A DNA stretch of 43,654 bases from the NCBI RefSeq assembly GCF_001590835.1, contig NZ_LTAQ01000002.1:863-44516 (forward strand). The letters are read 5' to 3'. This document shows positions 1 through 8,569 of this stretch, piece by piece (positions within the stretch are counted from its first letter, which is position 1; every line of letters starts with the position of its first letter). The stretch comes from Bacillus gaemokensis. GTDB taxonomy: Bacteria > Bacillota > Bacilli > Bacillales > Bacillaceae_G. The notes beneath the pieces are model-generated. The model ran no database searches, was not told where the DNA came from, and was given only the letters and a program-made list of their open reading frames with translations. Made by a program: the position numbers and the translations under genes.

Positions 1-1437
1 AGGCGTGCGCTGTACCTGTTCTTCGAACAATTGATGAATTGTCTTTTCATTTGAATATTCTATTTCTGTCTTATTAAACACATCTAAAATCTGCGTTTTC
101 TCTCTTTCTGTTAACAGTTCTAATTCACTTACCCTAATATTAGGATCATTTACAACTTGCTTTATAATTTGAATCATATGTCCCTGAATTCGCTCTATAG
201 TTGCCTGTTCATAAACATTTGCATTGTATTGGAAATGTATATGGATTTCTTCACCTGGCATAACAATTAAGTTAAAGTCATAGTTAGTTTGCTCGTTCAC
301 TTCTAAATTTGCAATTTCTAGAGCGGTTTCATTACAAATTCCTATATGCCCCATCTGTTTTTCCGCAGGGTAATTTTCAAAAACCATAATATGATTGATT
401 AAGTTTTGTTGTTGTTCAGTAAGTGCTTGTATCTCATACAACGGATACGTATCATATACATGTGATGCTAAAGCTAACTCTTGGTTCTTTTTCATTGCTT
501 CTGCAAATTGCACTTCTTCCTCATGATGAATACGTACAGGAATTGTATTAATAAATAAACCAATCATATTTTCTATCCCTGGTATTTCTTCTGGCCTTCC
601 GGATACAACGCTCCCAAATACAACATCCTTACTATTATTATATTTCTGTAGTAAAATACCCCATGCTGTTTGCAGCAACGTATTAATTGTGACATGGTTA
701 TCATTGGCAACCTGCTTCATCGATTTGGTTAGTTCTTTTCCCATGTTACAAACTATCTTCTCTGAAACATAGGTCTCGTCCATACCTTGTGACTTTATTT
801 TTGGTAATAACGTTTGCTCCTGATATCCTGCTAAATAGGTACTCCAATAATTTGATGCCTCTTCCTGATCTTGCTCTTCCAACCACTCTACATATTGGCT
901 ATATGGAATTACCGGAGCACAGTTATACTTTCTCTGCTTCTGGATGGCATAATAGTTTTCGAATAATTCTTTGAAAACAAGCGGTAAGCACCATCCATCC
1001 ATCAAGATATGATGGAAACTCCAAATTAAATGATATGTGTTTTCTTTAACATGTAAAATAACCATGCGAATCAAGGAATCTTGCGCAAGATTAAACCCTC
1101 TTTCCCTATCTTCCCTCACAATCTTATTAACAAATTCCTTGCGATACTCTTCATTCATCTTGCGCAAATCCTTATAATTAAATTCTATATTCTTATTCTT
1201 GTATACAACTTGTAGTGGCTCGTCTCTCAACCCATTGTAAAAGTTTGTTCGGAATATAGCATGTCTTGTTACTAAATCATTTACACTCTTCTCGAAATCT
1301 TTAACATCCATGTTACCATGTAGATCAAACCGTACTTGCTCAAAATAAGCTCCTGACTGTGGCTCAAGCAGGCTGTGAAATAGCATTCCCTTTTGCATGG
1401 GCGATAATGGATACACATTTTCTACTTCTCTACGCAT
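1..1437 (-). CDS. Non-ribosomal peptide synthetase, second assembly-line protein (partial; condensation domain and start of A domain)
   Basis: The frame is open from an ATG at 1437 to the left window edge, so only the N-terminal ~479 residues are visible. They form a condensation domain: the start carries the SPMQKGMLFH signature and the catalytic motif reads HHILMDG. The segment after it (LTEREKTQIL, then IHQLFEEQ) is the usual linker into an adenylation domain, which is cut off. The start follows AGGAGAGAG and lies 16 bases after the stop of the upstream NRPS, so the two are co-transcribed. Because the preceding protein ends in an epimerase, this domain should be of DCL type, joining a D-residue donor to the next L-residue; the SPMQKGMLFH opening fits that class. 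The amino acid it adds and the remaining modules lie outside the window. Confidence 0.93.
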   Translation of the reverse strand, partial: MRREVENVYPLSPMQKGMLFHSLLEPQSGAYFEQVRFDLHGNMDVKDFEKSVNDLVTRHAIFRTNFYNGLRDEPLQVVYKNKNIEFNYKDLRKMNEEYRKEFVNKIVREDRERGFNLAQDSLIRMVILHVKENTYHLIWSFHHILMDGWCLPLVFKELFENYYAIQKQRKYNCAPVIPYSQYVEWLEEQDQEEASNYWSTYLAGYQEQTLLPKIKSQGMDETYVSEKIVCNMGKELTKSMKQVANDNHVTINTLLQTAWGILLQKYNNSKDVVFGSVVSGRPEEIPGIENMIGLFINTIPVRIHHEEEVQFAEAMKKNQELALASHVYDTYPLYEIQALTEQQQNLINHIMVFENYPAEKQMGHIGICNETALEIANLEVNEQTNYDFNLIVMPGEEIHIHFQYNANVYEQATIERIQGHMIQIIKQVVNDPNIRVSELELLTEREKTQILDVFNKTEIEYSNEKTIHQLFEEQVQRTP

Positions 1438-1453
1438 TTACACTCTCTCCTAT

Positions 1454-4400
1454 TTATTGGATTTGACTCATTAAATTTTCCAATTCTTCTATGGTCAATC
1501 CCTTTAATGAAATATCACTCGGTGTCAATTCTGTTCGATCTTTATTTATGCAATGTTCAATGACTTCCTGAAGGCTTATTCTTATCAATTCAGCAAATTG
1601 CTCCATTGTTTCTTTCCTATATTGTTTGTTACTATAATTGATAGAAAATAGCAATTTCCCATCTGTTATTATTCCATTAATATCAAGTACATAAGTTCTT
1701 AATTGATGCCCACTCACCGTAGTCCCCGTTGAATACGATGATACCTGCATTGCACTATTTTGCAGATCTTGATCAAACTGGCCTAAATAATTAAAGCTAA
1801 TCTCTGGTTGGGATCCAAATGTATGGTCTTCTTGTAACTCAGATAAATATTTTAAGATCCCGTAACCGATTCCTTTATTCGGAATTTGATGCAGTTCTTC
1901 TTTAATCGTCTTAATATGTGTAGATAAACCTTTTCCAGTTTCGATATGAAGCACAACCGGATACTGACTTGTAAACCAGCCTACAGTACGTGTGATATCA
2001 ATTTCCGGAATAATTTGTTCTCTTCCGTGCCCTTCAAGATTTACGATAATTTTTTCCATTCCTGTCCAAGAATGAACCGCTTTTCCTAATACTGTTAACA
2101 ACAAATCATTTATTTCCGTATTATATGCTCGATGCGTTTGTTTTAATAATTGCTCTGTTTCTTGCTCCGTCCATTGTATAATGATGTTTTCACTATCCTT
2201 GATGAGCATATGCTTAGCGTCAAAATCTTTAGGAAGCACCTCAGTTTCTTGCTGTTCTATTCGTTTCCAATACTCACGTTCTTTCTCCATTTCCTGACTA
2301 TTCGCATAAAGAGCTAATTTCTCCGCCCATAACTTAAATGAATCAGTTTTTTGTGGAAACTTAATCTCTTGTCCATTTACTACTTGATCATAGCCAGTTT
2401 TAATATCTTCAAACAGAATTCGCCATGAAACCGTGTCTATCACCAAATGGTGAATAACAATTAATAAATGGTCGCCTTCTGCACATCGGAACAATCCAAG
2501 TCTCATTAAAGGACCCTCATTTAAATTAATACTTCTTTGAATTTGATCTGCTTTAGCTTCAATCTTTTGAGCGAGATTAACTTCTCCTCTTAAGTCAATA
2601 ACTTCAAGACTATACAATTTGCCTTCCACTATCCCTCTATTCCAAGCCTCATATCCATGTTTATTCTGACAGAATACTGTACGAAGTACATCGTGATGCT
2701 CGACAAGTTTTTCCATTACCTTATAAAGTACTGATTCATCAAAACCTTGTTCCTGAACTAACATAAATGCTTGGTTAAAGTGATGTGTATCTACCATCTT
2801 CTGCTCAAAAAACCAATGCTGAATAGGAGTTAGCATTATCTTACCTGTTATTTCTCCTTGCTCAACATTGCTACTGATTGGTTGAACATATAAACTCAAC
2901 TGGGATATGGTTGGAAATTTGAATAATTCTTTCATCCCTACTTTATACCCTACTTGAAACAGTCTTGAAGAAACTTGGATGGATTTAATAGAATCCCCTC
3001 CAAGATCGAAGAAATTGTCTAATAACCCAATATTTTCAATTCCTAATACACTCTCCCAAATAGAGACTAAAATTTTCTCTATCTTTGTTTGAGGTGCCAC
3101 ATATTCCATTCCTGTTTGCATCCTACCTTCTGGAGAAGGCAATGCTTTACGATTAGTTTTACCATTAGAAGTTAACGGCATTTTATCCAATTGTACAAAG
3201 TAAGACGGAATCATATATGTAGGCAGCTCTTGTGACAATTCTTCTCTAAGTTGACTAGCTATCAATGACTTATCCCCTACAAAGTAAGCACACAATTGCT
3301 TTAATCCCTCTTCATTTTCTAATGCAATTACAACTGCCTCCTGAACAGAATCCACTTTCAAGAGCGCTGTTTCCACCTCACCTAGTTCAATTCGATAACC
3401 ACGAATTTTAACTTGATCATCAATTCGTCCTAAATATTCGATATTTCCATCTGGTAACCATCTCGCTAAGTCACCAGTTTTATACATCTTCTCCCCTTGA
3501 ATAAATGGGTTATCAACAAACTTCTCTGCCGTTAAATCAGGTCGGTTCATGTAACCTCTAGCCAACCCATCACCTGTAACATATAATTCGCCCTGTATTC
3601 CAATAGGTTGAAGACGTTGATATTCATCCATAATATAGGTTTGTAAAGTAGGTATTGGTTTTCCAATGTTGCTTTTGCCTTCCCCAATTTCATTTTCAGT
3701 TATTTCTTTATATGTGACATGGACAGTCGTTTCCGTTATCCCATACATATTAATTAACTGTGTCGATGGATATTTTAATCTCCATTCTTTCAACATCGAA
3801 GGATTAAGTGCCTCTCCTCCAAAAATGATCTTTCTTAAATTCAGTTCTTTTCTGTTATATTGCAATTCTTCATGCAGTAATTGATAAAAATAAGTGGGTG
3901 TTTGATTCAATATTGTTACTCCGTGAGATTTTAACAATTGTAAGAATTCTTCTGGGCTTTTAGCTGTTAGTTGAGGTACAATAACTAACTTCCCACCATA
4001 AAGAAGTGCCCCATACATTTCCCACACTGAAAAATCAAAACAAAATGAATGAAACATTGTCCATGTGTCCGAAGCATTAAAATCAAATAAATTTTTGCTG
4101 TTAAACAATAAGCGGACGACATTTTTATGCTCAATTAGTGTACCTTTAGGTTTTCCAGTTGTCCCTGAAGTATAAATAACGTACGCTAGTTGAGTCGAAT
4201 CCACCTTTACGTTTAGATTAGAAACATCTTCATGATAAGACTCATGAGTATCTAATATAATGTATGTACCTTCAAACGTTACGCGTTCTTTTATATGCTC
4301 TTGTATTAATAACTCCTTAATTCCCGAATCTTGAATCATATAGTTAATACGTTCTTCTGGATAATTAGGATCGATAGGCACATAGGCTCCACCAGCTTTT

Positions 4401-5989
4401 AGAATGGCTAGAATTCCAATAACCATCTCTAACGAGCGTTCTACCATTATTCCTACTAGCTGATTTTCCTGTATCCCGCGGAATTTTAATGTTCGTGCTA
4501 GCTGATTTGCTCGTTCATTTAATTCTCTATATGTCAACTCTTTATTCTCAAATACAACTGCAATGTTATCTGGTACACATTCCGCTTGTTCTTCGAATAA
4601 TTGATGAATATTCTTATTACTTGGGAATTTAGCCTTTGTATCATTGAAATCATTTAATATTAATTTCTTTTCCTCTTCACTGATTAAAGACAGCATAGAT
4701 AGGTTATCATCAGGATATTTAATCATATATTTAACAATTGTATTAAATTTCTCTATAAAATTTTCGATTTCTTTTTCTTCAAATAATTGAGTACGATATT
4801 CTACAAATATTTCTATGCACCCTTCATCAAGTATTTCAACTATACGAATAAGAAAGTCATTTTCTATATCTCCACAAAAATTATGTTTGACCTTAGTTTG
4901 CACCTCGTTTAAATTCACTAAGCTCATTGATCGATATTCCATTGCAATACCAAAAAGTCTATATAAATGTTGATTTTTATGTATTTTCTTTAAATCTTGA
5001 ATTAGCTCATTATAAGGATATTTTTGATGAAACATAACCCTAGATTGTTCCACTGACACACGTTGTAAAAATGATAATATTTTTTCTTCTGGCTCAACAA
5101 ACATTCTAGCTGCAACCGTACTCGCAAACATTCCCATCGTATCTTTTTCTTTCTTTGTTAACCTATTTGAATAATTAGTTCCGACAACAATATCTTGCTC
5201 ATTAGTAATTTTGTTCATGTAAATATATAACGCAGATAAAAAGAAGGTGAATATATTAATTTTGTTTTGGGTACAAAATAATTTGATATCATTATAGAGA
5301 TTATCATTTATTACAAAACTTTTTCTTTTTCCTTTAGTACTTGTTAATAGTGGATCGTTAGGTTTGATTTCTGTAACTTCAGGAAGCGATTGAAATTTGT
5401 TCAGCCAGTAGTTTCTATCTTTTTGAAAACGCTCTGAATTTTGGTAGTCCCATTCAGAATGAATATAGTCAATGTAAGAGTTCTTTTCTTGACCAGAAGA
5501 CACCGTTCCATTTTCCAGGTCTAAGTAGTTTTGAGTAATTTGATTACAAACCATAGCCATAGTAATTCCATCTGATATTATATGGTGCATTTTAAAATTG
5601 TAACCATATTCTTCATCATTGATTTTAAAAATAATAAATTCATATAACTGAGAGTTATGTAAATCCATATTTTTCTCATTATGAATAGTAAACCATTCAT
5701 CAACACTGCAATTAATTGAATATTCAGAAAAATCAATATATTTGATTTTTTCATGAACATATGGGTAAATATATTGTCTTGGCTCACCGTTCTCATTGAT
5801 TACTTTAATTCGAAACGCATCATTTTGTTGAATAACCTTTTGAATAGAACATTCTAGAATCTCCACACTAATATTCCCTCTCAACGGTACTGTCCCAGAG
5901 AGAATACATGTGGTTGTGTTTGGATGAAGTAGATCCGTATACCATATTCTTTTCTGTGCATTAGTTAAAGAAAATAATTTCACATCCAA
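1454..5989 (-). CDS. NRPS initiation module, C-A(Thr)-T-E
   Basis: A 1511-residue one-module NRPS. Residues ~1-440 are a condensation domain with intact HHIISDG (135-141). Residues ~465-950 are an adenylation domain (YTSGTTGKPKG at 606-616, YGITE at 749-753, YKTGD at 836-840). A thiolation domain has LGGDS with the phosphopantetheine serine at 1000. Residues ~1050-1490 are an epimerase (HHLVIDTVSW at 1180-1189, NYLGQF near the C-terminus). Aligning the A domain to GrsA by eye gives the pocket code D-F-W-N-I-G-M-V-H-K, the established threonine code, so it should load L-Thr and epimerise it to D-(allo)-Thr. A condensation domain at the start of the first NRPS suggests a lipo-initiation domain that accepts an acyl chain, here plausibly from the KS/CLF/ACP genes upstream. 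The start is TTG after AGGAGTG. Kurstakin synthesis also begins with acyl-Thr, so relation to krsA should be tested. Confidence 0.95.
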   Translation of the reverse strand: MDVKLFSLTNAQKRIWYTDLLHPNTTTCILSGTVPLRGNISVEILECSIQKVIQQNDAFRIKVINENGEPRQYIYPYVHEKIKYIDFSEYSINCSVDEWFTIHNEKNMDLHNSQLYEFIIFKINDEEYGYNFKMHHIISDGITMAMVCNQITQNYLDLENGTVSSGQEKNSYIDYIHSEWDYQNSERFQKDRNYWLNKFQSLPEVTEIKPNDPLLTSTKGKRKSFVINDNLYNDIKLFCTQNKINIFTFFLSALYIYMNKITNEQDIVVGTNYSNRLTKKEKDTMGMFASTVAARMFVEPEEKILSFLQRVSVEQSRVMFHQKYPYNELIQDLKKIHKNQHLYRLFGIAMEYRSMSLVNLNEVQTKVKHNFCGDIENDFLIRIVEILDEGCIEIFVEYRTQLFEEKEIENFIEKFNTIVKYMIKYPDDNLSMLSLISEEEKKLILNDFNDTKAKFPSNKNIHQLFEEQAECVPDNIAVVFENKELTYRELNERANQLARTLKFRGIQENQLVGIMVERSLEMVIGILAILKAGGAYVPIDPNYPEERINYMIQDSGIKELLIQEHIKERVTFEGTYIILDTHESYHEDVSNLNVKVDSTQLAYVIYTSGTTGKPKGTLIEHKNVVRLLFNSKNLFDFNASDTWTMFHSFCFDFSVWEMYGALLYGGKLVIVPQLTAKSPEEFLQLLKSHGVTILNQTPTYFYQLLHEELQYNRKELNLRKIIFGGEALNPSMLKEWRLKYPSTQLINMYGITETTVHVTYKEITENEIGEGKSNIGKPIPTLQTYIMDEYQRLQPIGIQGELYVTGDGLARGYMNRPDLTAEKFVDNPFIQGEKMYKTGDLARWLPDGNIEYLGRIDDQVKIRGYRIELGEVETALLKVDSVQEAVVIALENEEGLKQLCAYFVGDKSLIASQLREELSQELPTYMIPSYFVQLDKMPLTSNGKTNRKALPSPEGRMQTGMEYVAPQTKIEKILVSIWESVLGIENIGLLDNFFDLGGDSIKSIQVSSRLFQVGYKVGMKELFKFPTISQLSLYVQPISSNVEQGEITGKIMLTPIQHWFFEQKMVDTHHFNQAFMLVQEQGFDESVLYKVMEKLVEHHDVLRTVFCQNKHGYEAWNRGIVEGKLYSLEVIDLRGEVNLAQKIEAKADQIQRSINLNEGPLMRLGLFRCAEGDHLLIVIHHLVIDTVSWRILFEDIKTGYDQVVNGQEIKFPQKTDSFKLWAEKLALYANSQEMEKEREYWKRIEQQETEVLPKDFDAKHMLIKDSENIIIQWTEQETEQLLKQTHRAYNTEINDLLLTVLGKAVHSWTGMEKIIVNLEGHGREQIIPEIDITRTVGWFTSQYPVVLHIETGKGLSTHIKTIKEELHQIPNKGIGYGILKYLSELQEDHTFGSQPEISFNYLGQFDQDLQNSAMQVSSYSTGTTVSGHQLRTYVLDINGIITDGKLLFSINYSNKQYRKETMEQFAELIRISLQEVIEHCINKDRTELTPSDISLKGLTIEELENLMSQIQ

Positions 5990-6047
5990 TTCAGTTCACT
6001 CCTAATATTTTTTATTCAATCTCAAATTTTAAATTTTAATTAGTAAA

Positions 6048-6085
6048 CTTATTATCAAAAACCTTCATAGGAACTTGATAATAAG
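6048..6085. promoter_or_regulatory. Perfect 11-bp inverted repeat in the NRPS leader
   Basis: Arms CTTATTATCAA (6048-6058) and TTGATAATAAG (6075-6085) are exact reverse complements around a 16-base spacer. The repeat lies about 60-95 bases upstream of the NRPS start and could be an operator or, in the transcript, a stem-loop. No T-run follows it, so it is not a terminator. Confidence 0.5.
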
Positions 6086-6229
6086 AAAAGAAACTTATCA
6101 TCTCAAAAAAAGAATATTTCAACCATTTAGATAAAAACATATTAACTACAAATGCAATAGCTTTATTTTTAAATATACTTTTAAGCTATATAATTAAAAG
6201 TTGAGATTTTTTAATTATGTCTTTCAAAA

Positions 6230-6360
6230 TACTCTCACACTAAAATTCAGCTGAAAAACGCTATAACTAAACCACTTTTCACATTTACTCTCATCTTCAC
6301 TAATAGAATGAAAATGAGAGTATTTCAAATACCTGACCTGACTTCATTGCATTACTCTCA
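6230..6360. repeat. Four copies of TACTCTCA, two forming a hairpin
   Basis: TACTCTCA occurs at 6230-6237, 6286-6293 and 6353-6360, and inverted (TGAGAGTA) at 6315-6322. The second and third in position order form 13-base arms (6286-6298 and 6310-6322) with one non-Watson-Crick pair that becomes G-U in minus-strand RNA. This spacing and density upstream of the NRPS genes suggests binding sites for a regulator; its identity is unknown. Confidence 0.45.
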
Positions 6361-6440
6361 AATATATAATTATGGTGAATATGGTCATTTAATCTAAAAA
6401 ACTATGTACCTTAATATTCAAGAGATGAATATCAAAACAA

Positions 6441-6899
6441 TTAACCTATACAAAATACCAGTTCTGCTTTAGCAACAACTTCTTCATCTACTTTCGCAAT
6501 TCCTTCAATAATTCCTGCACTACTAGTCATCTTGACTACATTACAATGATAAACTAATTGATCCCCAGGAATAACTTTCTTTAAAAATCTTGTCTTAACT
6601 GAAGTTAGTAAAAAAGGCGATTTATTATCTACTGAAACTTCATCCTGTCTATCAATTTTTTTATTACTTAATTGAAACAATAAAATTCCCGCTTGAGCAA
6701 TTCCTTCAATAATTAAAACCCCAGGCAAAACAGCTTGATCTGGAAAGTGTCCTGGAATCCACCATTCATTTCCTGTGATATTTTTCAAGCATATAATTGA
6801 TTTATAGTCTTCATAATGTTCTACCCTATCAACAAGAATAAAAGGATATACTTGCGGTAAAAGATTTTTAATTTCATTAAAACTAACTTTTAAGGACAT
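6441..6899 (-). CDS. FabZ-type 3-hydroxyacyl-ACP dehydratase of the biosynthetic cluster
   Basis: A 152-residue hotdog-fold dehydratase removing water from 3-hydroxyacyl-ACP to give the trans-2-enoyl chain. The active-site segment GHFPDQAVLPGVLIIEG contains the expected His51 and Glu65, and the length fits FabZ. I start at the ATG at 6899, preceded by GGAGG; an earlier in-frame TTG at 6944 has no ribosome binding site. It is the only cluster gene with long spacers on both sides (~485 bases from the KS-like gene, ~450 from the NRPS), so it may have its own promoter. Together with the ketoreductase and ketosynthase genes it supplies a full condense-reduce-dehydrate cycle. With no enoyl reductase in view, chains could keep their double bonds. 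A duplicated housekeeping FabZ is the alternative, but the location argues for the cluster. Confidence 0.88.
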   Translation of the reverse strand: MSLKVSFNEIKNLLPQVYPFILVDRVEHYEDYKSIICLKNITGNEWWIPGHFPDQAVLPGVLIIEGIAQAGILLFQLSNKKIDRQDEVSVDNKSPFLLTSVKTRFLKKVIPGDQLVYHCNVVKMTSSAGIIEGIAKVDEEVVAKAELVFCIG

Positions 6900-7384
6900 A
6901 AATATATGAACCTCCGCATATTTACTTTTAAACCTAAAATTCAAAAATAATCTATCAATAAAAATACAAAAAATTGTAAACCCTTATATAAAGGTATTTC
7001 ATGAATAGTTCAACCCAAAGCAAACCGTACCATATTTTAACCAAAACTCTATACAAACTTCTTTAATTAACCCGTTACCACTTACATTTATTAATAATTT
7101 ATCTTGGGTATAGAATGTGAACCCTTATAGTAAACATATAGTAAGAAAACTACAAATAACTTGACACAAAAATGTTTAAAAACTATTCTTAGCTTTATTT
7201 ACATACACATCTTTTCACTACTCTTTACTTTCATAAGGATGACTATTTTCCACAAAAACTAAAGTGAAAAATAAATCATCCGATTAATTTTTCAACTGTT
7301 CAAACAATTTCGTTCAGTTGTTTAATTGACCTTTTTAAGGGATTTGTTCATTTATACTTCCAAAACGAGACTTCATGATACAAT
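6900..7384. other. Intergenic stretch between the CLF-like and dehydratase genes
   Basis: No gene seen. A 14-base element TGTRAACCCTTATA occurs twice (6975-6988 and 7116-7129, one mismatch). On the plus strand TTGACA (7161-7166) and TATTCT (7184-7189) are spaced by 17 bases, a possible antisense promoter pointing into the CLF-like gene. I could not find a convincing minus-strand promoter for the dehydratase. Confidence 0.45.
7161..7189 (+). promoter_or_regulatory. Possible antisense sigma-A promoter
   Basis: Perfect -35 TTGACA, 17-base spacer, -10 TATTCT (4 of 6 matches). It points against the cluster genes. Chance occurrence in AT-rich DNA is quite possible. Confidence 0.25.
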
Positions 7385-8569
7385 TTAAATTAATTTCTTA
7401 ACGATCATAGAGCTTATTCCTCCGAAAATATCATTTGCAGTTAACAGCACATTATCTATATTTTTTCTTTGATTATGAGAATTATTATATATAGCACTGC
7501 TAGGAATTACTCCATTTTGTATTGCATGCAAAGACGTAAATAGTTGGAATAAACCATTTGCCCCGCTTGTTTCTCCAATTATTCTTTTTAATCCAAATAT
7601 AGGGGTTTGATTATAATCAAACATTTTATTTAACGCTGCTAATTCTATTTCATCTTGTTCTGGTAGTCCATTTGCCCCTGAAACAATAAAATCTACATTC
7701 TCTTTAGTAATATTTGATTTTTCAATTACATTATCCATACAACGAATAAACCCTCTAATTCTAGTATCCTTATTAGCACTTGAAGCAAAACAAGAATTCC
7801 ATGAAACAAGTTCCCCCATAATATTCGCCCCACGTTTAAGTGCAACATCTAATCGTTCTAACACAACTGCCACTGAGCCCTCTCCAGGTAATACCCCACT
7901 GCTTTGTAAATCGAATATTTTCCCAGCCTGTTCAAAGTGTTTTTTTGGTAACAATCCGGCCTTTTTATAATACCAATTGATTTCATCGTTCCATTCCTCT
8001 GTGCCACCAACAACTACAGTATCAGCCTTTTTATTTTTCAGCATACTCATGGCATATCCTAGTGCATCCAATCCTGCACAAGAACCACTTGATATCGTTG
8101 TATTAAATGCTCTAGATTGAATCCTAATGGCTAGATACGATGCAGGGGAGTTAGCAATAGTATTAGGTGATTCCATTGGACTAACATATCTTGGTCCCTC
8201 AGTTATAGTTGTTTGATCGTACTGGGCGCTCATTTTAAATCCAGCAAAGTTAGTGCTAACAACTATTCCTAATTTATCCGCATCTATCGTTCCGACATCT
8301 ATTGAAGCATCTCTTAAAGCTAAAATAGATGCCGCAGATAAAAATAATGAACTAGGGTGCATAAACCGCAAACCCTTTTTACCTAGTAATTCAGAAGCTC
8401 TAAAATTATTAACTCGAACAGCTTGAGGAGATTCCAATTGATTTGAATTTTTATGACAGAGGGAAGAATCTCCATCTCGAATAGCTTTCCATAGGGCTTT
8501 ATCGTCTGTACCGTATGCGGACACCGTACCCACTCCAGTTACTACAATACGGTTTTCAGAATTTTTCAT
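7385..8569 (-). CDS. Ketosynthase-like chain-length-factor-type protein (KS-beta)
   Basis: A 394-residue thiolase-fold protein homologous to FabF along its length (ITVT-type start RIVVTGVGTVSAYG, PGEGSVAVVLE near 228-237). The catalytic histidines are gone: where the partner has HGTGT this protein has SGANGLP (297-303), and where the partner has GHTMGAA it has GETSGAN (332-338). A cysteine remains at or next to the nucleophile position (SGSCAG, Cys164). Loss of both histidines in a KS paralogue encoded directly after a complete KS is the hallmark of KS-beta/CLF subunits in type II polyketide synthases, which pair with KS-alpha and set chain length. Its ATG overlaps the KS stop by ATGA, so equimolar coupled translation is expected. 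A decarboxylating priming enzyme is another possibility. Confidence 0.85.
   Translation of the reverse strand: MKNSENRIVVTGVGTVSAYGTDDKALWKAIRDGDSSLCHKNSNQLESPQAVRVNNFRASELLGKKGLRFMHPSSLFLSAASILALRDASIDVGTIDADKLGIVVSTNFAGFKMSAQYDQTTITEGPRYVSPMESPNTIANSPASYLAIRIQSRAFNTTISSGSCAGLDALGYAMSMLKNKKADTVVVGGTEEWNDEINWYYKKAGLLPKKHFEQAGKIFDLQSSGVLPGEGSVAVVLERLDVALKRGANIMGELVSWNSCFASSANKDTRIRGFIRCMDNVIEKSNITKENVDFIVSGANGLPEQDEIELAALNKMFDYNQTPIFGLKRIIGETSGANGLFQLFTSLHAIQNGVIPSSAIYNNSHNQRKNIDNVLLTANDIFGGISSMIVKKLI

Larger units (their letters stand above)
5990..6440. other. Long intergenic stretch between the dehydratase and NRPS genes
   Basis: About 450 bases without a credible gene. It holds a perfect inverted repeat close to the NRPS start and four copies of an 8-base motif, TACTCTCA, two of them forming a hairpin. 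I see no clean sigma-A promoter on the minus strand. A leader with regulatory function for the NRPS genes is the likely role. Confidence 0.6.

Noticed and set aside
6441-6944. Longer FabZ starting at TTG 6944
   Set aside because: No ribosome binding site; the ATG at 6899 has GGAGG and gives the usual family length.
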